Origin: Priapulus caudatus
Taxonomy: Eukaryota > Priapulida > Priapulimorpha > Priapulimorphida > Priapulidae
Direction: 5' to 3'
Assembly (NCBI RefSeq): GCF_000485595.1
Contig: NW_014577101.1
Coordinates: 157,170 to 203,463 of the forward strand
DNA length: 46,294 nt
Part shown: one piece after another, positions 1 to 10,906 of the stretch
How positions within the stretch are numbered: the first letter of the stretch is position 1
Layout of the letters: every line of letters starts with the position of its first letter
The notes under the pieces: generated by a model
Told to the model about the DNA's origin: nothing
Databases searched by the model: none
The model's input: the letters and a program-made list of their open reading frames with translations, nothing else
Made by a program: the position numbers and the translations under genes

Positions 1-100
1 TCTCAAAATCAATTGAAAACAAAAACATAATACATGACATATTTAAGACAGAAAATCTTTCTCGTGTTATTAATTATATCGTTTCGCTTCGCTTCTATAG

Positions 101-3100
101 ATGGGTTATGCGAATCCAAAACAGGATACCCAGGGCATTCATTTCCGTCTGTATAGTCGGGCTTTCATCATTGCTGACCATGCTAATTCGCACCGAGTAG
201 TGTACGTAAGTGCTGATATAGCCATGGTATCACAGATCATCAAGATTGAGGTAGGTGCTTACTGTATTAAAAGCTATAAATATGTGAATGTACAATCAAA
301 CCAGTGCTAGTACTAGTAGTAGTCACCTCTGTAGAATCAACATACCTGTTTTGACCTGTCTATTAAGGCCACATTTAGCATTTTTCTTGAATGGCAGTTG
401 GGTTATACAGTGAAACCACCTTCAGAGAATGGGCACATGTCCAACGCCAATTTTAAAGTGACTCCCTTGACTGGCTGTAAATATAAGTTCGACTGTAGTT
501 GCGTATGTGATGTATCTAGATCAACTGTATTGTATAAATTGCCTCATAAATTTACAGCGTTTCCCCTGCATTGACACGAGTGAGGCGGGCTGCCTCGCTC
601 AATTCTCAGCCGCCACACAGTAATTTGTCCAAAACACCGCTTCGCTGATGAAAATCACTGTTCTTCCATAGAACAGTGCTTATAATGCACCAAAATAGCT
701 GCTTAGAGTGCACCAAATTGCACCATTTTTTGCAATGCGCAAACACACCAAAAACAATTTACCACATAGACTTTTTTGGCCAGGGGAAACACTGCATATA
801 TATATATATATATATATATCATTAGGAGTGAATAAAAACATTTGTTACTATTCACTCCTGCATAATATAGATCTCCTTTATTGTACTATTGGCTGCAATC
901 ACAGTAGTTGTTATTTCACGCTATCTCTGACCATTTAAAAAAAAATTGCTTTCGTGTTGTTTAGGATATATATGCAATTGTAAGTCACTAATGCTGTTAG
1001 GTTTTGGCAGGTTGTCAAAAAGCTAAAGACACATTATGGTGACATCTACACGGAAATGAATGTTTGCTTGAGTAGCATTCACACTCACAGTGGACCGGGT
1101 GGATTTCTGCAGTACCTGCTCTATGACATCACATCCTTAGGCTTTGTTGCAGAGTCTACAGATGCAATCGTGAATGGCATTGTAAAGGTACGTACGTGTT
1201 ATCAGGAGTAGATCATAGGGAATTCCCTATTATCTACTTCTGTTGTTATCCATGCATGTATCATTTTCAGTTAACTCATGTTTATACACACATAAGGTTT
1301 ATACACGTAATTTAATTCAGGATTATACACAGTGGCGTGTGTGCGGTGTACTTGTGAATTGCGACAGAGCATGTGAACGGCATTTACAGGAAATTTTCAG
1401 TAATAATAGGTGAAAGAGAGTAGAAAACATTGAAACTTTGGAAGGAAATACATTTCGTGTTTATTTACCATCATTTTATTATTGTAACGTTCCAAGTGCC
1501 TTTGCTTGAGTGTATCCTGAAACATTTCAAAATATATCTCATTTTCTTTATCTTTACGTCATCATGTTTCATAGTAACGATATAATTGTAGCAAAAAATA
1601 ATACATTTACTCAAAGAAATTTCTCCATCGAGCCAACAGTGAAAATCTCATGGGTGGTTTGTACGTTTTTTTCAGAGCATTCAGATTGCACACGAGAGGC
1701 TAGTCCCGGGTGACATTTTCATCAACCGTGGAACTCTTCTTGACTCCAACATAAACCGCAGTCCAACTGCTTATCTCAATAACCCACAGGAAGAGAGAGA
1801 CAGGTATGTGCTCTCTGCGTAAAGCTAATGTAAGTAGGAAATCTTCCTACAATACACACCCAAAATGGCACCATATACTGAGATGCTTGCCATCCATATA
1901 TAAAGGTACTATATATATATACAGAGATCGCGTCCTCTACCATATAATCGACCTAGCCACTTGGCGTGATTGACAGGCAGATCCAGCCTTGTGATAGGAT
2001 GATTAAAAAACAGTGCTTGGTAATTAAATGCTGCAAAGTCGCACACACACAAGTGTAAAACCACATACAAAATGATCTAGCTGGACTGAATTAGCAACTA
2101 TATGTACGAAAGGCGGGGCTCCTAATTATCTCGTTCACTTCGCTTCACTTTATTGTTCTCCTTTATGGATGAGTCGCGTCGCCATATTCGATTCCGCCCT
2201 CGTGTGTTTCGCGCGGTGTACGCGCGAGCGCGGATCACGTCCGCTCAAAGTCGTCCCGCGCGCAGCTGCTATCCCACCAGCCACCAAAGTCTTCATAGAC
2301 TCGCGGCGAGATGGCGCCAGTGTGCAGCGCATCGCACAGCGCGCACCACGCGCGCCGGTAGGTGCCGTCTCCGATCAGAAACTCCCGCTTCCACGCAAAG
2401 TACTCGTTGTAGAGCGTGTCGTTGCCATCAAGCAGCATCAAGTAATCAGCGAGCTGCCTCGTCGTTGGAAAGTCGTCGACGTGGATGTAAGATCCAGGGA
2501 CGGCCGCAAGAGCGTAGTCGGCTGCCACCGCGCCCCACACGACCGGCACGACGTTGTGGCGCGCTGCGACGCCAAAGTACTTCTCGGTGATGTAGTCGGT
2601 ACACTGCGCGCTCTCGTAGGCAAGGTAGAACTTGTAGGGCGCGAGGAGACGTGCGAGGCATGCAGGCCGGTCGTGCGTCACGTCGCACGCGCGTCCGCGC
2701 GCGCCGCAGCGGCCGTAGACGTCGACAGTGACGAACGAACTTAACTCCTCGATGCGCCGCATGCGCTTACGCTTGCAGTTGCTCACCATCGCCGCGGCCA
2801 TCTTGCTCTTTCCGACGGCGTAGTCACGCGGCGCGGGCGCGCGCCCGGCTGGCTGCCGCCGGATCTCGCGGTATGGCAGCGGGAAGTCCGAGTCGCGCCG
2901 GTACGTCATCGTCCAGTTGAAGACCCCCGCGTGCGCGTTGCCGCGGAAACCCGTCGCCGCGGTAACCGGCGGCGGCTCAAGGCTGTAGAACACCCACGGC
3001 TGCCGCGGGTCGCGATGATCGGGCGGTGGCGCGGCGTTCCGCATGTTGAAGCCGAAGCAGACGACAGCGTCGGCGGCAGACGCTCGCGCGCGGTCGTACT

Positions 3101-6100
3101 CCGCGACGCACGGACGCTCGCACAGACGCAGTATGCTCTCGACGCTCTTCCATCGCGGGTCGCCATAGTAGCCCGTCCAGAATAGGATCGTCTTGTTGGC
3201 GGGGGCGGCGTCCGGCCTGCGCGGGCGCACCACTCGGTCGATGCGGGCGTAAGTCGCCAGCAGGAGGCTGATCGCTAGCAGCACGACGAGGAGAGCGGCG
3301 ATTTTGACGTCGCAGCGGGCGCACGTCTTGGCGAAATTCATGGCGGCGCTCGCGGGAATGTCGTTGCGTCTCGTTCCGCCAATGCTGCTTCCCTCGCTAT
3401 TAGCCGAATACCATGGCTGCCAGGAGAGCGTTTCTTATCTGTATGCCCTCACTATCGATCGGCGTTGGCATTTCTGTCGTGCATATTCTGGTTGCTATCG
3501 TCGCATCGATGTACAGCGTGGGGTATCCTGGCGGCCCGCTGTCAGAAACATAATGAGTAGTTATGACATTGTAAGTCTAAGACATCATAAATTTTGTGGT
3601 AAAGTGTTGTGCCAAATTTATGGCATTTCAAACTGGTGGCAGTCACATCTATTTACCGTATATGATCGCGTAATAACCGCGGGCGCCTATAAGCCGCACC
3701 TCAATTTGAATCGGATAACCAAGTATTGCGCCTAGTATATTTCCCCTCACGGTATGGCGCACTTATAAACCGCAGAGCAAATACAGGGTTGAAATCTGAG
3801 GCCAAATTTGCGGTTATTACGCGAGTATATACGGTATGATATTTCTGACAACGGTTACCCTGGTGTACAAAACTTTAAAAGCGATGCACTCTAGCAAAGG
3901 CAGTCGACACTAAAAGTATTGCAGAATAAGGCACAGTGCAGGTGCTACCATAGCCGACTACACTTGTAATCCTCCATCCCTCCCTCGCTCGATCACTGGC
4001 AAAATCGACGAAAATCACAAGAAATTTGCAGATGTCAGCCACGCAATGCCATTTCCGGCCCAGGAAATGCAGTCTGCAGGCCCGTGTAACTTCACTATAC
4101 ATTCTCGCATACAGCGCTTGCATAGCGGTTTCTTAGCCGCTATATATAACCAACACTAGTAGTAGCAGCGTGCCAGCTGTGTTCACAGCCCTCCCCCCCT
4201 CAACACAGCTACTAGTACTGATAAGACGTTTGGTAAATGATCTCTGTGGGCTGGCAACAGCTATAATCTTGTAGTGACAGAGATAGCCCAAGTCCGTGTT
4301 CGTGCACATTTGCACCGATAATGATTGATGGACAAGAAATCAAATAAATCAAGCCGCATATCGCATGCGAGCTCCCAGTGTAATACAGTGTGGGGGCAGT
4401 GACATATCCCTGAACACGTAGGAGACAAATAACCGTGCGTGCTGATAATGTTGACGCGGTATTTTCAATCGCTCAGGACGCGAGTGTAGATGCGCAACTG
4501 CAAGATTAGGCACGTGTAGGAGTGGTACAATTAAGCCCTATCTCTGTGCTTGTGGACACATAACCATTCCCTTGAATTTACTGTGGAACATAAACGCAGT
4601 TGGTGCTATAAACGTACACTCCACGCAGTGTGATGATTCGCCATTAATGCCCATTATCCTCACCGCGAGGGTAATGGCGAATCATCACACTGCGTGAAGT
4701 GTATATAAACGTGGCAAATAGTAATTCCCTTGAATTTACCGTGGCACATTTAACCTCCTAGCTTCTACAAACGTTTACTTGGTCGTATAGTTGCTACACG
4801 CTCCTGCAGGCAGGTTCCTCTCGTACATGTCATTTCTTGTATAGGATATACGTATATATTGTCAATTCGGCCGGTGGCGGGTTCCTAATGAGAACACTGT
4901 GGCACTGCGTTTTGTATGTTTCTCTTGGCTAATTACCTAATTAATATGAGTTAAGAAATAGATTATTATTTATATCCTTATTTATAATTTATTTGCAATG
5001 TTAACGGAAGGAAAAGTTAAATATATATATATATATGTATATATATACGTATCAAGAGTACATAATAGAGAGTACATAATCTCTATGGGGTGGGTGGGTG
5101 ATGTGATCTTAATCTTCCAGTGCATTAAATTTATTGCTGCCAAAGATTTCTGATTAGGTATAGGCAAATAAACGATGGGATCGACAATTGTGCTTCTCTA
5201 CACTGCTTTTGTCACGCATCCTCAATCCCCTGCATTTATTATGTTAAGTTCTGATACAGGTACATGTAGGGGAATGATATCCTAGGGTCAAATACAGAAG
5301 TGAAGGGGTAAATATTCTGCTTTTCTTTCAGGAAGTATCGCAAAAAAATTGCTGCTAGTAAAAGAATTACTATTGGTTTCGAAAAAAAGAATGTATTGAA
5401 CAGTTGGCCCTCATTTTGCTGTTTATAGAAATCGCAATATTTTGTAGTGTATAGTAGTAAGAGCAGAAGAGGGGGGCCTCGTATACATATATACATGTTA
5501 GCACTAGATATAAGGACTCTTGTGCTACAAAAAGCAATGTCTATGAATCCAAAATGTACTCTTTTACAGATACCAGTATGACGTCGATAAAGATATGGTT
5601 GTTCTTAAGATGGTTAATTCGACTGGTGCGGCTATAGGCATGATAAGGTGAGTGTAAACTTGTTTTTTCACAAGTGCAGTTTCTGTGCACAAACTAAATG
5701 GTAGAACTATGCCTGTAGTGATCTGAGATGCATTGGTCTGAGTATTACTTCACTAAGAGGAAATGTTACTGTTCTTTGTTTAGCTTGTTAAAAAAGTTTT
5801 TGAAATTTGATTCTTGGCATAATGTGTACGGTCAATGTATTAGCTCGTATTCAAAATGCTTTCTGCTTCTGCTGGTGATGCTGGTGCTTTATTGATCACT
5901 AGCTGTTTTGCTGTTTTTATTTTTACAGTTGGTTTGCAGTTCACTGCACGAGTATGAACAACACGAACCATCTAATCTCCGGTGACAACAAGGGCTATGC
6001 CTCATACCTGTTCGAACAACATATGAACCCTGGGAGCCTGCCAGGAGAAGTATGTACCGTCAAAAATGTGTCAGCATACCTGTGTAGAACAGTCACCTGT

Positions 6101-9100
6101 CTATAGAGGACACTCTAGGATATCCATTGAGTGGCAGTTTCACAGCAAATCTAAATCTATGAACTAGACATGTATCTAAATATGACAATTTGAGGGTTTC
6201 TGTATAGTTTCATTTTAATTCTTTTATGTTTGTGTGGGTGTGTGGATGGGTTGAATGGGCAGGATGTGGTTGATGTTTCAATAGAGCGAGGGTTGAGGGA
6301 GGGAAAAGATTATTTCTGTAGTGGCCACGTACATCTGGTAGGAAAAGGTTAGTGTGAAGATGCAAGATATGAGGATATCTAGTTAGTAGGTGGGAGCAGG
6401 ATATGCAACGTAAGTCAGGAATGATGTGTGCATAAGGAGGAAGGAGAAGGGTGATGGGCAGAGTGTGACCCAGAATGCTATCCAGGAGTGTGGTTTTCTC
6501 TCTGCCACGTTAGGGAAGCCTCTGTGAATCCCAGCATACCAGTAGTGCGTGACTCACATGATGCTGATCCTGAACAATATGGCATCGAGAGCAAAGGGAG
6601 AAAAGAATTCTATAGGTGGTGTACAACAGTAGAAGGCATCTATAGGCAGCAGGCCTGAATAAGCATCGAACAGAAATTAATTAAAAATACTCACACCTTT
6701 TCTTCGCATACACTTTATTCATGTTAAATAACTACAGATTCATGCGCTATGCTCCGTTCTATGCTATACTCTATGATCCGAATTTCTACAAAGTAGTCCG
6801 AACACATTTCAAACACAAAAATGACCAATCGGTCACTATGGCTACGTACGCTACCTGACGGAATGTCACAATTAACTACATGACGAGACCAATTTTACTT
6901 CTAATGCTTTCTAGACGTCCACGACGCATCTACCTTACGTGCATAATGCAAATTATTGCACTCTAGTGCCGAATTTCAGCAAAAAATAATCCAAAAAAGG
7001 CCTTTTCTAGACACGAAATAGTGCAACGGTGAACAATTTGCGGAGGCTTACTGTTGCATGTCGCGTATATGAAATGTGTGTATTTATAGCAGCAGCTGCA
7101 TGGTACAGTGAAGTTTTATGCAAGGTGTGCATTTTTCGTTCTCTCTCTTAGGGAGACTTCGTTGCAGCATTTGCACAGGCAAATGAAGGCGATGTTTCGC
7201 CGAACACCAGGGGGCCACATTGTCTAGACACGGGTCTGCCATGCCACATGAACACCAGTACCTGTAATGGCAAGGTATTCCTGTCTTATATCGTAGTGTG
7301 TAGATGTCACCATGATAAACACCATTGTATATAAGTTCTCTTTCACAACTTGTAGTGAAGTAATCGTCTTTAGCAAGTAACTATTGAAATGGTGGAAACC
7401 ACGTTAATTATAACAATTCTGGTTTTCAAATTCATGTGTGCATATGCTATCTTTTTTCTATTCTAGAGTGAACTTTGTGTAGCATTTGGACCTGGGGTGG
7501 ATATGGCAGACAGTACTAGAATCATTGGCAATAACCAGTTTATTAAAGCATTGGTGAGATTATTAAACCACTCATGTCCCCGTAAGAAACAGGGTGCAGA
7601 AGTAAGAGTTCTCTAAGATCAGAACATTATCATCTGATTATTAACAACATGCAATAACTGCTTCTATGAATTAATGAAGGACTATTAAGCTATTACCTAA
7701 GGATCTTACCTGTCTAAATTTTTTGTTTCTTTTTTGAATATAAATCAATGTTAATATGGAGTAGTATATCTTAGATTGATTCTATGGACTATGGGTCTAT
7801 AATTTATATATTTTTTTGTAATTCAGAACTTGTATAACAATGCTACGAGGAAACTCAGTGGACCTGTAGATTTTAAACACCAGAATGTGGATATGACAAA
7901 TGTACAGGTCAACCTGTCAGATGGCTCTCAGGTAGGAGCTACTCAACCCTGAATACATTCAGCCATGTGTTAGTAGTCTGCTCTATAGAATGAATACCTA
8001 TCAAGAGTAGATAATAACACATGTGTTATTATCTACTCTTGATACCTATCTATACTAGATGTTTTTAATGACGAATCCCATCGAGTCGCCCTTTTTTAGG
8101 GGTTTTGTGGTACATACAATTATATATATGTATATATATATAAAATATATATGTATGTATGATATTTTAGGCACATACTTGCAAGCCAGCAATGGGTTAC
8201 AGCTTTGCTGCTGGCACTACGGATGGCCCAGGTGCCATGGACTTTACACAAGGTACTTATACCCAAGAGACAGATATATGTCTGAAAAATTTCCATAACC
8301 TTGTGCTAGCTGCCAAACGCTCTTGTGTCAATGTGGATATTGTTTTCAACTACTTTGAATGTGTATATCAAAAGGGAAAATGTGAATTTGTTGCATCTAT
8401 GTTCTAAGCAAAGTGCTTTTGATATTTGTAGGAACAACTCAAGGAAATGCTCTGTGGAACCTGATTAGGAATTTCATTAAAAAACCATCAGCAGAACAGA
8501 CAGCCTGTCAACTTCCGAAACCTATTCTGCTGGATACTGGGGAAGTAAGGGCCTACAGTGTACAGTAGCACATGTACACAACCATTAGAAATGTGCATAG
8601 CTTATTTTCAGTTGTTTAGGTTCATATGACTACAGCAGTTTTAACAGAATTGCCAGTGTAAAAATCAGCAGTGTTATTTCTTACCATAAACCCATCTGTG
8701 TTTTATAATTCAATATACATAGTTTATACTATTAGCAAGGAAATGTGGATCCATTTAACCCTATTGCCATCTTTGTTGATGTCTTAGTTGGTACCATCCT
8801 TGGCAATCTCTTGACACAAATTGATAGGCTGAATGTCAGTCATACTCATTATTCAAAATTGAATTGTATTACCAATCTATAGCTAAGTACTTCTTTGTTT
8901 GTTTCTTTTGTCCGGTATATATTACCATGCCCAATATCAGTCCACATAATGGGGAGATTAGTATGACCACGTAAATATAATATTATGAGGCCTATTTTCA
9001 GAAACATGAGTAGTCATGACTTATTTATGACATCACATGGGTATAGGATGTCATATTTTTTTACACGGTGTTGTGCTACAGTTCTGACATCTTATAGACT

Positions 9101-10873
9101 CATGATATTCATAACTATTTAGGGTGTTTCTGACAATGAATCTCAGTTTTACTTAATTCCCTTCATTATGCAGATTAGCTACCCGTATTCATGGCAACCA
9201 GACATAGTTGAACTTCAGTTGCTCAGGGTGGGAGATTTTATCATAGTGGCAGTACCAGGAGAATTCAGGTATTATTGCTAAATTGATTAATATAAATACT
9301 ATTATCACTAAATCAAATAATATTATTGGTATATAATATAAGAGGGTGGGTAAGGGTATTTTCGTGAAACGTGATCGGCCGGTTTTATACCTCGTGAACT
9401 GTGAATTGCAATTTATTTTGTCTGTGAACTGTGAATGGACCACCTTGCGTGAAGCGTGATTTAGCTTTTATTTAGTCTGTGAACTGTGAATAAGAGGTCT
9501 CTTTCCTCGTGAATCTATGCATGTCGTGAATCTATGCATGTCCTCGTGAATCTATGCATTTTCACATTTTCACTGAAATGGGAAAAGCAGTTACTGTGAA
9601 CAGTACCCCCCTTACCCCCCTCATATAAGATCAGGAGTGTATCAATATATTAATATATGAGTGATATATGAGTATTGATAGACTCCTGATAAGATGGATA
9701 TATAGTATATAGAAAATGGCTCTGCAGGATCATATAGTCTTCTATTCTTATGATGCTGATGTTGATTTACAGTACAATGTCTGGAAGGAGAGTAAGAAGC
9801 AATGTCACTGCTACTCTTGCACAGCATGGCTTCCCAGAGACGACAGAGACAGTGATAGCAGGACTCTCAAACACCTACTCTAGTTACATCACTACCTTCG
9901 AAGAATACCAGGTTTGTGGCACATACATGGGGGCTAAGAACTGGCACCAGGGTTTTCATTATCTTTTATAGTAACAGGCCGAAATGCTTTTGCAACAGGC
10001 AGTGGCGGTGTGTGGGCGGGGGGTTTGGGGGTACCCCCCAAATTTTGTTTAAAACCTAGATGCTCTGAGATGCAATCTGGTGTATTCTGAGCTGCAGTAA
10101 ACAGACACATTTGGATTACAGTATGGTCCTTTTTTCCAATTTGGTTTCTCCTGGTACATTCAGAGTTCACCAAAAGTTTCCAAATTATGACGATTTAGTA
10201 ATTATAAGAGTTAGACAAGTATGTAAATAGCATTACTCAAAAACAAAACAATGCTTCTTGTGCACATAACATGCATACAAATATACTCAACTGATTTATT
10301 AGTAGTAGCTCATAAAACACTTTCACTTTGGAGAATAATTAGAGCAAACTAAATGCAAATAAAAAAATATTGTTAAATTATTTTTTATTTTTTTAATATA
10401 CTTGCGCCAATTATAACCGGCTGAAACAGCAGAGTAGACGGTCAATTCGGCCGGTGGCGGGTTCCTAATGAGAACACTGTGGCACTGCGTTTTGTATGTT
10501 TCTCTTGGCTAATTACCTAATTAATATGAGTTAAGAAATAGATTATTATTTATATCCTTATTTATAATTTATTTGCAATGTTAACGGAAGGAAAAGTTAA
10601 ATATATATATATATGTTTATTGTTTCTTATCAGTTTTTGTATGAGATGGTGAGTTGATGATGGTGTTGGTGTTGTATTGTATCGTAGGTACAACGATATG
10701 AAGGTGCGTCGACCATTTATGGACCCCACACTCTCCAGGCGTACATCCAACATTTCAATGTATTAGCTGCTGCTATAGCACAGGTACTTGACGTGGGAAC
10801 CTCAGCTGCATTTCATATCTGTCTTACACCAATCATTTATCTGTAACCGAGTGTGGTAAAGACAGTATAAACG

Positions 10874-10906
<33 letters not shown>

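Noticed and set aside
2153-2744. Plus-strand ORFs of 145 and 191 codons
   Set aside because: They are antisense shadows of the GT10 gene, open because of its high GC content.
9391-9560. Regularly spaced short direct repeats as a CRISPR-like array
   Set aside because: The spacing is irregular, the repeats lack the usual form and length, and the context is an animal intron inside an inverted-repeat element.
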